Of a stretch of 64,000 bases of DNA, positions 1-12,433 are shown in pieces. Under the pieces are notes generated by a model, which had not been told where the DNA came from, did no database searches, and was given only the letters and a program-made list of their open reading frames with translations. The translations under genes and the position numbers were made by a program. The stretch is taken from positions 2,542,001-2,606,000 of the forward strand of contig JARFIW010001458.1 of the NCBI GenBank assembly GCA_036346225.1, given 5' to 3'. Each line of letters opens with the position of its first letter. Position 1 is the first letter of the stretch. Source of the DNA: Platerodrilus igneus. Taxonomy: Eukaryota; Arthropoda; Insecta; Coleoptera; Lycidae.

Positions 1-800
1 TGTAGAGACCTTATAATTTTGTAACAATACCTTGACCTACGTTCAAATACAATATATTCAGTGCTTAATAAAGTTAGTTTAACACGTAATTTAAAAAACG
101 ACAATTTTCTCCAGGATTAAGTGAAATATTTGGTGTATAGAATCAGCCAGGTAAGTATTTCCGTTGACAAAAAAAATACTCTTCAATTTTAAAATACCCC
201 AAACAAAAGAGTATTCGGAACATTCATTTCCTGACGTGATTAATTTTTACAAAAAAATTCTTTACCTTGGCGGTAAACAGTGTCATTGTTTAATTCACTT
301 AAAACAAGATGAAGAGCTTACGGTCAAAGAGAGCAAAAATCACTTTGCCTTTTTAAGTCTTACAACACAGTTCTGTGAAAAATTATTTTAACACTTCTGA
401 ATTTCTTTAAAGAACTTATACGTAGAACAAATACAAATTTATATCAAAGTCAGGTGGTGTCGAGGTGCTTACTTTATTTGTATCTAAAGTTTTAAAGGTA
501 AATTAGTGAAATAACACTATAAAAAGATTGGCAGCTAATCATTTCGATCGGCGTAAATCGGCGTCCGCCGTTAATACCGCCCACGATCGGGTGATGGCTA
601 TACCAAAGCATCATAATTAAAAATAAGAAACAACATACTAATAGTAACCTGAATCATATTAAGTGCGCAGAATCGCCAAAAAAAATGGTCGGAGCTATGA
701 ACATATTTACCATAAGATTACTTCTTGCAGAAATTTTGTTGTCAGTTTTCAAATGTCATTTCAGTATTGTTTACAATTTGTCAGTCTATACTTGGATTAT
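1..800. other. AT-rich DNA without a recognised gene
   Basis: No convincing coding region was found. A 75-codon frame at 164-391 has no recognisable motif and looks like chance. The sequence is AT-rich with no tandem repeats. Confidence 0.5.
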
Positions 801-851
801 TCCATTTCGAATGGGCATGCACCTTGAAGAAGTTTGAGATTAGTAGAACGG
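801..851 (+). repeat. Short dispersed repeat, partner at 16111-16160
   Basis: This 50-bp stretch matches 16111-16160 on the same strand with only a few differences. Both contain the shared core 'gcaccttga' followed by 'gaagtt' and end in 'agaac'. The flanks do not continue the match well. It is probably the conserved part of an older dispersed repeat of unknown class. Confidence 0.5.
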
Positions 852-1269
852 TGGAATGGCATGCGCGTTCCAGTGATCTAAAGAGCCAAACTACAGGTCC
901 AACCAAAATAGTAGGGTCTTTAGTGAGGAACCAGACTAAGACAGGTCCCCGAAAGAGGGCAGCATCTTTTCGGTACCTAGAGTGGCAGAGACCATAGGGG
1001 TCGGTATGACGTTCTAGGACACACTACTACGATGTGGAAGGCAACGGAAAACCACCACATTATCTCCCAGGTACACAGCGTACTTAAATTGTTATTTAAG
1101 ATGATGGCATCCTATGGGGTAGAAAATTCCGGAGTTAAAATAGTTCCCCATTGGGATCTCCGGGAGGGGACTACATCGGAGGATGTGATCAGAAGGTATA
1201 AAAAAAGAGTCGTGAGATTTTGCGAATCGAAGCGTGGATGTCAGAAGTGTGAAGCAAGTAGGTAAGATA

Positions 1270-1966
1270 AAGAACTTGAAAATTGAGATAGATAGGCATT
1301 AAACATAGTAGGGATCAGCGAAGTTCGGTGGCCAGAGGCGGAGGATTTTTGGAGAGGAGACTTTAGCGTAATTCATACAAGATCAGAAGAAGGAAATTCG
1401 GGCGTACGTATAGGACAATGTATAGAAAACTACTTACAAAAAACGAAAGAGTACTCATGTTTAGATTAGAATCTAAACCGGTAAATACAGTAATAATATA
1501 AGTATACATGCCCACATCTAGCTACAGTGAAGAATAGATACAGGCGATTTACAAAGCTGTCGAAGACATACTGAGATACGTAAAAGGACATGAAAATTTA
1601 ATAGTTACGGGGGATTTTAATGCAGTGGTAGGTGAGGGTAGGGAAGGAGTAGTGGTAGGTTTATTTGGTTTAGGCACGAGAAACGACAGGGGAAATAGGT
1701 TGGTAGAACTTTTGCGACAAAAGCAATTTAACCATCACAAACACATCATTTCAACATCACGGTAGAAAACGATACACGTGAAAGATGCCAGGAGTATAGG
1801 AAGATATCAAATAGATTACATTCTTGTTAGCCAACGGTTTAGGACTCAAGTAAAAAACTGTAGCAGCTACCCAGAAGCAGATATAGATACTGACCACAAC
1901 ATCGTGTTTATGAAGGCCGCTCTTAAATTTAAAAATTTGAAAAAGAAACGAAGAAAGGTACTTTGA
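1270..1966 (+). pseudogene. RTE endonuclease region (broken)
   Basis: This is the degraded endonuclease domain of the LINE, which in functional copies nicks the chromosomal target. Visible motifs are GISEVRWPEAEDFW near 1310, TGDFNA near 1607, then RYQIDYILVSQRFR near 1803 and TDHN near 1889, the last being the catalytic Asp-His pair. The reading frame changes several times and contains stops, so no functional protein is possible. The order and spacing match copy 2 (35607-36380). Confidence 0.75.
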
Positions 1967-2324
1967 CTTTGAGGAGCTCAAAGATAAAGATATTCACGAA
2001 GGATTTGGAAAAAAGTCAAATGAATTGCTTAAAGATATCGGAAAAATTTCAGATACTAAGGAAGTAGAAACAGAATGGAATAACATTAAATTCAGCTTAG
2101 ACATGGCGGCCAGAGACATTCTGGGGTAAACACAAAAAGAAAATAAGAAACCATGTACAATAAAGGATATACTGAATTTAATAGAAGAAAGACGAAAATA
2201 CAAAAATAGATCAGACGAAACAGAAAAACAGAGATACAAAGCCATAAAATGGGATATTGTTCACAAATACAAAAAAACTAAAAAACAGTGAATAGATGAA
2301 AAGTGCAAAGAGGTTCAAACTAAG

Positions 2325-3383
2325 ATGGAAACAGGAAAGACAAACAAAGCATACAAACTAATTAGAATGAAGATTAAAGATATAAAACCATATAGCAATA
2401 ATATAAGGGACACGGGAAGAAACGTCATTATAGAAAATATAGAGAAAGTGGTTAGATGGCAAGAATATATCGGTAATTTATATGCAGCGTTAGAACAAAA
2501 ATCAGACATTGAAAATTATGACTTGGGATATTCTATACTGCGAGATGAGTTTGAATTAGCATTAAAGGGTATGAAAGATGGTAAGGCGCCGAGTTAGACA
2601 AAGTGCAAGCAGAAACGCTAAAAACCGCTGGACAAGCAGTAACAAAACGTCTCTTCCACTTGAAATGTATATGTATGGGACAGTTGAGATACCCAAAAAT
2701 TTCAAATGTAACATCATAGTAACTATACCAAGAAAGAGAGGCGTGGATAGATGTGAAAATTTTCGAACAATAAGTTTGACAGCACACGTGTCGAAAATAT
2801 TAATTAACGAACTGAAGAAATACTAGGAGAAGATCAATTTGGGTTTAGTCGAAACAGGGGAACACGGGATGCTATTTGAGCTCTGAGGATGATAATGTAG
2901 AAAACAAGAAAAAAGAGGACAAGTGTGTATATAGGGTTTGTAAATCTGGAAAAAGCATTCGACAATGTAAATTGGAAAAAATTGTTCGAAATATTCAAAA
3001 AGATTGCAATGAGTTTTAGGGATAGACAGATAGTACATAGGTTGTACAAAGAGCAAACAGCGGTAATAGAATTAGAGCAGGAATGTAGAGAAGTAAATAT
3101 TAGGAAAGGGGTGAGACTGGGATGTGCCATATCCCCAGTAATTATTAACTTGTGCATTGAAGAGGCAATGAATGCTGTCAAATGCAGGAAAAGATTTGGA
3201 ATTGCTAAGCAGGGACAAAAGATTGATATGTTTAGATTTGCAGATGATATGGCGGTATTAACATCTAGCAAAAAAGAGTTAAAAGCTGCTCTTAATGAAA
3301 TTGCTAACAAAAGAAAAACTAAAGTTCTAGTATGCAAAGGAAGCGAAAGAAAAAAATTCAAAAACAAGAAGACGCATAAGTAA
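2325..3383 (+). pseudogene. RTE reverse transcriptase region (broken)
   Basis: These are remnants of the reverse transcriptase of the same LINE. The stretch 2325-2597 encodes the linker and start of the RT ending in GKAPS (the usual NKAPG site). The stretch 2925-3383 has VNLEKAFDNVNW (motif A with the first catalytic Asp), GVRLGCAISP (motif B) and FRFADDMAVL (motif C with the catalytic Asp pair). A frameshift near 2590 and stops near 2880 break it. The protein aligns along its length with copy 2 at 36721-37981. The catalytic residues survive although the gene is dead. Confidence 0.8.
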
Positions 3384-3399
3384 CGAGAACTTACAAGAG

Positions 3400-3920
3400 G
3401 TTAAGAATTTCTGCTACCTAGGAGTAACACAAGATGGGAAAGACACTATAAAACAATGTTTGGCATAAGGCCTTGCTACATTTAACAAGAAAAATGGACT
3501 ACTGTGTTCAAACACAACAAACATACAAACAAAGAAAATATTGCTTAAAACATATGTGTGAAACACCGCACTGTATGGTTGTGAAGCCTGGTCAGTAGTA
3601 AAAGTAGACAAGGAAAAGGTAGAAGCCTTTGAAATGTGGTGCTACAGAGGTATGATAAAGATATCATTGACAAACAAAGTAAAGAACAAATAGCTACTAG
3701 AAATGGTAGGGCAAGTAAAAATATATGGAAAACGATAAAAAATAGGAGAGATAGGATGATAGGCCACATATTAAGACATAAGGAAATAGTATGGGGTATG
3801 TTAGAAGCAGAGATAAAAAGAAAGAAAAGTAGAGGTAGACCTAGATTAGACTGTTGCACACAGATAGTGAAAGATGTAGGATGTATAAGTTTCTGGGAAA
3901 TGTGTGGGCTGGTTTAAAGT
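3400..3920 (+). pseudogene. RTE C-terminal region (broken)
   Basis: This is the region downstream of the RT. It has recognisable pieces such as YLGVTQDG (3415 on) and RDRMIGHILRHKEI (3750-3790), followed by a basic segment RGRPRLD near 3835. The same elements appear in copy 2 as YLGSIITKDG and RDRMIEHQLRHD. The stretch 3636-3917 is open but has no start of its own. It is one part of the decayed LINE, not a separate gene. Confidence 0.65.
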
Positions 3921-3941
3921 AGAAATCAATGGAGGTACGCA

Positions 3942-4145
3942 TCCAACCAGTTCTAATATGGAAAAAACTAATAATGAAAAACAATAGCTGTACTTAAACA
4001 TGATGATTATTATAAACAACCACAGGCATAGGTCTTGCAATATTCTCAACTAGAGTTACTTGTGCGAAAGGATTCACTGGAAAACTATTAATTCGGCAAA
4101 TGTCTAAGTGTTGGGGTTTCTTGGCAGCCACAGGCTGCTTACCCC
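3942..4145 (+). repeat. Direct repeat A1 (partner 4590-4790)
   Basis: About 200 bp directly repeated at 4590-4790. Shared blocks include 'gcatccaacca', 'ttgtgcgaaagga' and 'ggctgcttacccc'. It follows the RTE 3' end in both places, so it is either the true 3' UTR of a subfamily or a sequence duplicated with it. The left copy is interrupted by the SINE at 4156-4453. Confidence 0.65.
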
Positions 4146-4155
4146 CTTCGCATAC

Positions 4156-4453
4156 CTTACATGTGATTTTCCAATGTTCCACCAAAAGATACTACATTGG
4201 CCAAGAAGCGAGTTTTTTTTACCTGAAAAATTTGAAATTTTGCCAAACCCATGCTGTTCCAAGCAAAGTAGGGATCTTTAACGTGCGTGCAAACACTCAC
4301 ACACGGGACCTCCATTTTACCTCTCACCCGAACGAGGGTGTATTTTTGTGAAAAATGCTCGCCTAACATTTTTCAAGCGGACCGTGTCGGAATTTAAACC
4401 CGGGACCTAGGGGGTAATAGTCACACACATACCACTACGCCACAGAGCCGCCT
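4156..4453 (-). mobile_element. tRNA-derived SINE, copy 1 (nearly full length)
   Basis: On the minus strand this begins with a tRNA-like head containing an A box (tggcgtagtgg) and a B box (ggtttaaattcc). A unique body of about 230 bp follows, containing 'aacattggaaaatc' near its end. The insertion site is visible because the uninterrupted repeat at 4590-4800 reads 'cccctcttcacatacc'. Here 'ttcgcatacc' lies to the left and 'ttcacatacc' to the right, which is a slightly diverged target duplication. Other copies are at 5725-6003, 28010-28185 and 60794-60992. Confidence 0.8.
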
Positions 4454-4469
4454 TCTCTTCACATACCAG

Positions 4470-5605
4470 TTAAACTCCGTGAAAAAGGACATATAATTAG
4501 AAAACAATAGAAAGGGAATCGAGTTGTATATAGGCTGTTCTGGGAATTTCAGGAAACTGTGTAGGCTAGCTCAGAACATAAATAAGTTGAGGTACGCATC
4601 CAACCAACACGAAAAACCTAATGTGCACAAAATCGAATGACTATTGTAAACAACTACAGGTGTTGGTTGTGAAATATTTTCAACTAATGTTGATTGTGCG
4701 AAAGGATATATTAGAAAAAGTAGTAACTCAACAAATGCTCAAGGGCTGGGGAAACTTGGCAGCCGCAGGCTGCTTACCCCTCTTCACATACCATTGAAAA
4801 TCGGAAAAATAGGATATTTAATTGTAAAGCAATAGGCGGTGACCGAACTGCATCTAACAAGAAAGAACAGCAGATATGCTCCAAGACAACATACATAGAG
4901 ACAAGAAAGAAAAATTGCTTAAAGCATGTGTCGAGCACACTACAGTACGTCTATGAAATAGAGGCAGTAGGAAAAGCAAACATACGGAGATGGAAGCCTT
5001 CTGGAATGTTGTGCTTCAGATGTATGAGAATGATAGCATGGACAGACAAAGTTAATAACAAATAGGTTATAGAAATTGTAGAGGAATAAAAATATTTGTG
5101 GAAAACAAAAAAAAATAGGAGAAATAGAGGAGCAGGATACGTTCTAAGGCATTTTCAGTGAATAGTACGAAGATATATTACAAGCAGATATAGGAAAAGA
5201 TAGGTGGAGGTGGACCAAGGTTAGAATTTCGTACACAGATAGTGATAGATGCACACTGTGCAAATTTCTGGGAAATGTGTAGGTTTCTTCAGATTAGGAA
5301 ACAATGAGGGTACGCGTCTAACCAGTTCCAGGACCGAAGACCTGATGAGGTTGATAATGATGATGTGGAGAACAAAAAAAGTTATGAGAAATAGAAGGGC
5401 GGGATACGTTTTTTGGCAGTTTTGGGCAATGATGAAGGATATATTACAAGCAAAGATAGAAAAAAAGGTAGAGGTAGACCTCTATCAGAGTATTGCGCAT
5501 GAATAGTGAAAGATGCAGACTGTGCAAATTTCAGGAAAATATGTAGGTTAGCACAGAATAGGAAACCAGTTCTAGGACTGAAGGCCTGATGGTGATGACT
5601 TGGAT
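4470..5605 (+). repeat. Duplicated RTE 3' ends
   Basis: Several truncated copies of the RTE 3' region lie head to tail. The stretches 4860-5345 and 5365-5600 both carry the sequence related to 3650-3960, including 'tattacaagca' (5172 and 5447) and 'tgtgcaaatttc' (5258 and 5521). Both end in variants of 'accagttc'. The two right-hand copies are about 265 bp apart, which suggests local tandem duplication more than independent insertion. The frame at 5249-5506 is a fragment of this repeat and not a gene. Confidence 0.6.
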
Positions 5606-5724
5606 TATTGAAGCATTGATAAATGCCTAAACTCAAAAAAGTAGATTTTTGTTGAGATAGTATAAATGCTTTGTTGGACTTCTATGCATATGATATATCC
5701 TATTTTTAGTGGCTGCATTGTAAG

Positions 5725-6003
5725 GGCGGCTCCATGGAGTACTTGGTTTGTTTGTAAGTACTAAACCCAACCTCCCAAGTTTGATTCTCGACGCGGACCG
5801 CTAGAAAAATGTTTGCCGGGCGTTTTTCATAAAAGTACGCCTTCGATTGGATGAGAAGTAAAATGTGTGTGAGTGTTATCCCGCACGTCAAAGATTCTTA
5901 CTTTTTTAGGAACAGCAGGGGTTGTGCAATATTAAAAATTTCCAGGTAAAAAAACTAGCTTTCTGGCCAATGTAATACTTTTGGGAAGAGCATTGAAACG
6001 TCG
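5725..6003 (+). mobile_element. tRNA-derived SINE, copy 2 (old)
   Basis: This is a plus-strand relative of the SINE at 4156-4453. The head starts at 'ggcggctcc' and has a diverged B box 'agtttgattctc'. The body keeps 'gtgtgtgagtgtt', 'ggaacagca' and 'tggccaatgta' and ends with 'gagcattgaaa'. It is clearly more mutated than copy 1. Confidence 0.75.
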
Positions 6004-6009
6004 AACGTA

Positions 6010-9000
6010 GGACCTCTTTGTACATGCGCATTTTTCGTAGTTAGAATATTATCCCGAATAAACAATGTTGAACAGTTTTTTAGAAAGATATCCGCAACTT
6101 ACTTGTAAACCTATTAATTAAAATATGCAATGCAAGGCCCAATCTAGCAACTAATTGGTATTGATTGTTAATTTTCTGATAAAAACAATACTCGTGTTAA
6201 AACTTCCATAAGTAAGCATATACAAATAAAAAGAAAATTGTTTCTGAACTATAATTTTGAATTTTACCGCCATTCTTAGCTCACCAGAAAAATGGCGGAG
6301 TCGAGAGTGTTGCTTCTTATACTTACTTAATATTCTTTGGTTATGCTTTAAACTTATTGTTTTAGTATTGTGCAGGTGTTGAGATTAGAGTATGTTCTTA
6401 ATAATGGCGTCGTCAAACCAGGTTGATTTAAACCTATATTTTACTCGGTAATGCAAATTTATCTTCTGTAGGGTTATAGCAACCAAGTCCCTTTTGTGGT
6501 TTACTGTGAAATTATCAGTATATACCCTTCAAAAGTATTAACTTTATAAATTATTATAAATCAATACCAATGATCAATTTTCACTTAAAATCGTTTTAAG
6601 TTGTACAATTTCAATTTTTAAATTTCAGAGGAATTTTTGATTTTATGAGTCAAACTCCAGTTTTAAATTGTTTTATTAAATTTCAGACTTCCAATCTTTT
6701 TAAACAATGTATTTTGTATAAACACTTACTGCAAAATATTGTCTGTGTTACGTTCGAAATTATTTGCGTAATGTATCTCAACCTATACAATAACGTGTTT
6801 GTGATGCCGTTTCAAGAAGTACTGATCGATTTCATGTTTCGTATATCTGTTTAAATGTAACCTCAGCCATTATGTCATTCGATCTCAAACACTCCCGTAC
6901 CTTCTCCAACATTTTAGGCTTTCTCCAATGCATTTTATATTGGATTATACGCTTCGATTTGAAACTTATTAATTACAAATCTTAAATTTAATTAAAATTA
7001 ACGCTTTCATGTAGAAGAACAACCTTTTTATTATTAAACACATATAAAAATTCTTTTAGAATCTTGCTTTATGCACTAAACGTATTTATATTTAAAATGC
7101 AATTTTTCAATTATTAAATATGAATGAAATGTTCCTTAGAATTATGTTTTACGCGTTAAACGTAACTAATACACATGCATTTAGTGCATTTTAAAAATAT
7201 GTTCCTAATTTCCTATATTCAAATGAATGACTAAATAAATTTATTTCTTTTTACATTTTTTCGGTTTAAACAAATGAAACCTGCGTCACACACTATAGTA
7301 TGATTTTTCTGAGACTTTAATCACAGTAATATATACATATATACACCTAGTAGCTTGGTAGGTAGTGAATGTATATTGCGCCTACATTGTGAAAAAAATA
7401 CATAAGTGAATACAGGGTTATCTAACAAAAAGATTCTGCTCCAGTCTTGTATTTTTATTATATACTGTATATTTTTGCACATTCTGATTCGTCGTAACAT
7501 TTACAGTTAAAGTTATATAGGGCTTTAGGTAGCTAAGTGTAACCGTTTCGAGGATGTCCCTTAGTATCGAAATATAGTTGACTCTGGAGCTTTATTGCTG
7601 TGGTTTTAGTCAAGATTTTTTGAAATTCGATTACACCATCAACCTTCAATAATAATTGGCTTACAAAATACGTGCCAAACTTATTCAAGAGGTATAATAC
7701 CATATCGCGATTGCTTACCGTGGGATATTGCTGTTCACGATTGTTTCAAATGAAACACCATTAATACTTTATTACAATTCGATCCCCTAGTACATAATAA
7801 ACGCTATTTTCTAGGTTTTTGTTACAGAAATTAATAAGAAGGAATCAGTATCCCTTACCTGATACTTAAATCAAATCCCATGATAAGTTTCTACACATCT
7901 GACAACAATTAGTTAATCTATAGTTTATACTTGAGACCTTTGTTTATTTGAAAAAGTCAAAAATCATTTTCGGCTTAGACACAACTCATTCCTCTGATTC
8001 CAAAGCATTAAGAAGTTCTATCTGTCGTAAAGAATATACAAAATTGCACGCAGTTGATGCATTTTTTAAGGTTGTTCAATTATGCGTATGTCGAGAGAAT
8101 GACCTGAAGCGAAACTATAACTTACGCAATATATTGCCACATATAATAATATAATTCGTTACTGCAGTTGGGTACTTATTTCTATCGTTTTCATTACTGA
8201 TTTGTAGCTATATGTTAATTATATTCACATAATACCGGAAAATATATTTTCGAATCTTGGTATTTGGACATTTTCAATAATATAATAATTTGCATGCTAA
8301 TACTTCTACCATGTTCGCATTTGAAGTAAAACTTAAAAATTGAGCTTTCCTTGTACAATTTCAGCACCCAGTGGTTGGGCTATCAGCAGCATATAATTAT
8401 TTCTTGACATTAAAAAAGTTGTTTTTAGGTGGAAAGGACCAGGTGTGCTGATAATACTCCTAGGTATGATACTTTGGTATTCAAATCTCTTTTCGTTTAA
8501 ATTTACTCTTTGTGGGCAATATTTTTAATAGAATATTGCAAAATATTATAGAAACCTATAAAGGATTTCCTTGTCGTACCTATTTCCACGAATATTAATT
8601 AATACTCTTTTGAATAGGAAACACAATCTTCAAAAGGAATTTAAAGAGTAGCAGCAAAAAGGGATTTGATATATTTTATTTGATGTAAAATTATTTTTTC
8701 AATGAAAATCAGTATACGTTGGATAAATTAAGAGGTTTAACAAGCTTTTAAGATTGAACTGTACCCATGTTATTTTATAAAATTAATAAACCTGAGTATG
8801 AAAGGAAAAAATATCTTAATTCCGTTTGATGTTGCGCTTCTAGCTTAAGAACAGACGCCTTTAACCAGAATAATTTAGACATTCTTTTTAGAATCAACCA
8901 AAAGCAATTTAATGCTCAAAAGACAGATACTCTATCCCGTGTGTTGCAATTCTATACCCACGGTGTTATTCCCACACAATGATCCCGTATATATTTGTTC

Positions 9001-9418
9001 AATACATGGATTTATAGTTTTTAGCTCCTTATGTTTTTTTCCTAAATATTTCCGAAAAGGATTTAGTAGCTATACTATAATTTGTTTTATACAAAATACT
9101 CAAAATATTATGCATAGGAAGGGTTTGTATATACTCTAGATTATTGGCACCTTAATGACTTGATATAACCAATTACATAAGTAAAGTAACACAATGTGTC
9201 ATAGAATTACATTTTAGTGATTCAATTTATCATATGAGAAGATCAGGTCTATATTTTCAATTTTTTGTTAAGCTGCTAGTTTAAAACATAGCCCAGTGTT
9301 TAAAAAATAAATGGGCCCTATTATTTTAAAATCACGACTTTACATAACGATTGTAAATTTTTCGTTGTTTATCATTCAGTTTTTTATATCTATAAGTAAA
9401 CAAACCTCTGAAATTTAA

Positions 9419-9423
<5 letters not shown>
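6010..9423. other. AT-rich DNA without a recognised gene
   Basis: No coding region, RNA gene or element boundary could be supported. Short frames at 6645-6854, 7948-8154 and 8912-9139 have low-complexity, AT-driven composition and no motif. Confidence 0.5.

Positions 9424-9461
<38 letters not shown>
9424..9461. repeat. (TA)n microsatellite
   Basis: An uninterrupted TA dinucleotide tract of 38 bp. It is the first of several long TA tracts in 9.4-15.2 kb. Confidence 0.95.
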
Positions 9462-9465
<4 letters not shown>

Positions 9466-10930
9466 TTTTAAGCAACAAAATCGGGATTGTAGGTATAGTT
9501 TGGAAAGCAGCAAAAGCATGCTCATCTAGTGACATCAGTATACTGGTCGCATTTTATCAGGTTTGGTATACCAAAATGCTTTCAGTTAGACGAGTTTAGA
9601 AAAATATATAAAAGCTGATAATAGACCTTGTAACGCTAGTGAGTTATTTAAACAAACAATAGGTAGTAGAAAAAAAATTATGATTCCTTGAGTTAGCTAT
9701 AAGCGCTTTTAGGCCGGAAAACAGCCTGGAATATTCATAGAAATCAGTGTAGTTTACTTTACTGACGTGGCTTTTCAAATATGATATTAAAATAACATAA
9801 AGAATTAAAATGATAAAGCACCCGACACATTCTTGTATAACCAACATTAAGAATCTGAATTACCACTCTTCATATTATACTAGAGAAATACAGATGGATC
9901 TTAATAAATAACCGCCATAGGAAGGCTTATTTGTATATATCCACACGGATTCAAAAACCGGCACTAGAGTAGATTGCCCTATTATTTATAAACTCATAAA
10001 TGCCGCTATAAAAGAAATGCGTTGCCAAAGTGAAAAAACAATGCTGTTTCCAAAAACGTGAAAACAAGTGACCGGTCACATGAAAGGACACACTGACATC
10101 GACCTTAAGACAGCAGTTGGACGCACCATGTGTGACCAAAATATAACAGGCAATGACCCTGGGACGAAAGGGTATGAAACCCACAGATAATAATAGAGGG
10201 GAACATCAAATCTTTCATCTTCAGCTATAGAGCTTTGAATTCGCTTAACATGCAACCATCTTCATGCGGGTTAGAGGTGGATGAAATGGGTAATTCAAGT
10301 ACGGTATTAAACTACGGGATTGTGAATAACAAGTTTCCAAACACGAGTGAAAACGAGGAACTTAGAATATCGTTACAGGTGAAAGTGCATCTATCTTGAA
10401 GCTTCTCAATGAACGTTAAGTTGGGTATTTGATTACCTTCCAATCAAAAGAATTTTGCATTGAAAAGGCGTTGGTAATTATTGAATTTTTGTTTTTCAGC
10501 TAATACACATTCTATGCTATTGCATTTTTACGATTGTGATTGATTGTAATAATACGAATGAATAAAGCTTATTATAAAGAAGATTTTTACGTTTGTGCAC
10601 GCTTACTTAAAGCATAATGTAAACAGGAAATTTTTATATAAAAAAGCAACACAATGTATCCCTATAATTCATATGTACCCCCTAATTTGACTGCATGTAT
10701 ACAATTGATAAATTTAACTTGTCCTTCTTTTAGATAGATACACGCATATTTGCCCAATTATGGATAGATTTTAGCATTTTTGTTGTTATTCATGTTTGGT
10801 AATATAGGTTAGGTGAACAATACCTGCAGTTTTTGTTATTATTTGTGACTATTGCTAATAGACTTTACTTGACAGAGAGTTCAAAGACAGTTTATGTTAG
10901 GTGTACAAGTATTTAGTGAAAGTGTTACAA

Positions 10931-10970
<40 letters not shown>

Positions 10971-11566
10971 AAGCTATAATTATAGGGTTAATTTAGAGGT
11001 TGGTTAAGTCATAGGGGTCGTAGAATAAACAAAAGAAACTTCCAAATACCAAAAGCACATAATTACAGATATTATAAGAGTAAATAGGTCACTATACATA
11101 TTGTTAGTTGAGCGCACACTGTATATAACAGTACAAGAAATTAAACGCATATCCAAGAGTAGTTACAAGCAAAGATAAGATTTAAAAATGTAACGAAATG
11201 CATCAAATATAATCAACGGAAAACCTATATGAATTGGAGGATAAATATTCAACAAGTGTGTTAAATATATCATCATATACGCAGGCAAAATTATGCATTT
11301 TTGAATAAATTGTACGTGACATAAAGCATTACATTTGTTCAAAAATTTAATTTAACTAGGAAATAAACAAACACCAAATTTGTTTCTGTTTAGATTAGAA
11401 TAAGCAAATAGCAATCAATACGTGATTTAATGAACAAAAATTCTTGGGATTCCTAAATTAAATGCAATTGTATGTAAATGAATACGTGACAACTTAAGCG
11501 TTTTTCCAAGTATTTGAACTATACAATTGATAAAATTTCCCGGAGTACTCAAGAGATAAGACAAAT
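9462..11566. other. AT-rich DNA without a recognised gene; TA tract at 10933-10968
   Basis: It contains a second TA microsatellite (10933-10968). The minus-strand frame at 9951-10184 has no recognisable motif. I see no transposon ends. Confidence 0.5.
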
Positions 11567-12026
11567 GACGCCCAACCTAGGGCGAAAATAACACAGCATT
11601 TTATGACATGCCCAACCGTGGGACTAAAAATAAATAAAACCATCGTAGGGGCTGGTAAAATATAACAGCATTTTATGATGCCCTTCGTAGGGGCTGGTTG
11701 GCTCTAAATAAATTAACACAGAATTTTATGGCGACCCAAAGCGTAGGGGATCTATAACTTAATATTTCACAAGTGCTTGATTAATAAAAAGGGGATAACA
11801 CAGCATTTTATGGTGCCTATCGTAGGGGCTCGTTGACCCTAAATAAATTAACACAGCTTTTTATGTTCTGTCCAACCGTGGAGCGAAAATAACACAGCAT
11901 TTTATGACATGCCCAACTGTGGGGCTAAAAATAAATAAAACCATCGTAGGGGCTGGTAAAATATAACAGTATTTTATGCCCTTCGTAGGGGCTCGTTGAC
12001 TCTAAATAAATTAACACGGCATTTTA
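11567..12026 (+). repeat. Tandem cassette of about 300 bp with primer-site-like motifs
   Basis: The block starting 'gcgaaaataacacagc' at 11582 recurs at 11883, an offset of 301 bp, and the copies run in register to a TA tract. Inside each unit a subrepeat of roughly 70-80 bp recurs, built from 'cacagcattttatg' followed by variants of 'cgtaggggct' or 'cccaaccgtgggg', then 'aaataaat'. The 'cccaac-gtgggg' motif resembles the primer-site repeats at 62903-63060. A relation to a retroelement leader is possible but unproven. Confidence 0.7.
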
Positions 12027-12045
12027 TATATATATATATATAGAT

Positions 12046-12086
<41 letters not shown>
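12025..12086. repeat. (TA)n microsatellite with short interruption
   Basis: Two TA tracts (12025-12043 and 12050-12086) are separated by 'gattgt'. Confidence 0.95.
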
Positions 12087-12090
<4 letters not shown>

Positions 12091-12140
12091 TTTTAGGTAG
12101 TTAATTACACAAGGTAAGTTGATAAATACTGTCGTATTAC

Positions 12141-12433
12141 AGTGAATAAGATGAAATAATAACTTAGACTTTTATGCAAAGCCCAAATGATCATTTCAAA
12201 TCGAGCTAGTAATTGAAAGATAAAAAATATAAGGTCTTGGACAGGACTTGAACCTGTATCCTGGTTTTGCCGAAATTTTGTCGTCATCGGTCTCGGTGGC
12301 GTAATTGGTAAACGCATGGTTCCGGCAAAACCAGGATACAGGTTCAAGTCCTGTCCAAGACCTTATTTTTTCCATCTATCAGTTACTAGCTCGATTTGAA
12401 ATGATCATTCAGTTATTATTTCATCTTATTCAC

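Larger units (their letters stand above)
1020..3960 (+). mobile_element. Decayed RTE-type LINE, copy 1
   Basis: This is a non-LTR retrotransposon in sense orientation, closely related to the copy at 35215-38461. The shared 5' leader includes the 'tctccgggag' block at about 1157 (compare about 35548). Then come an apurinic-type endonuclease region (1270-1966), a linker, a reverse transcriptase region (2325-3383) and a C-terminal region (3400-3920). Stops and frameshifts are frequent, so it is dead and older than copy 2. The 3' end runs into 'gcatccaaccag' and a short GAT/ATT-rich tail near 4000. Class assignment rests on motif order and on the style of the protein, which is often mis-annotated in insects as a craniofacial development protein 2-like product. 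Confidence 0.8.

Noticed and set aside
164..391. 75-codon frame with several lysine-rich stretches
   Set aside because: AT-driven composition, no motif, no continuation in other frames.
2834..3367. 177-codon minus-strand frame
   Set aside because: Antisense shadow of the RTE reverse transcriptase on the plus strand, whose motifs are clear.
9951..10184. Minus-strand frame of 77 codons
   Set aside because: No recognisable domain and no transposon ends nearby.
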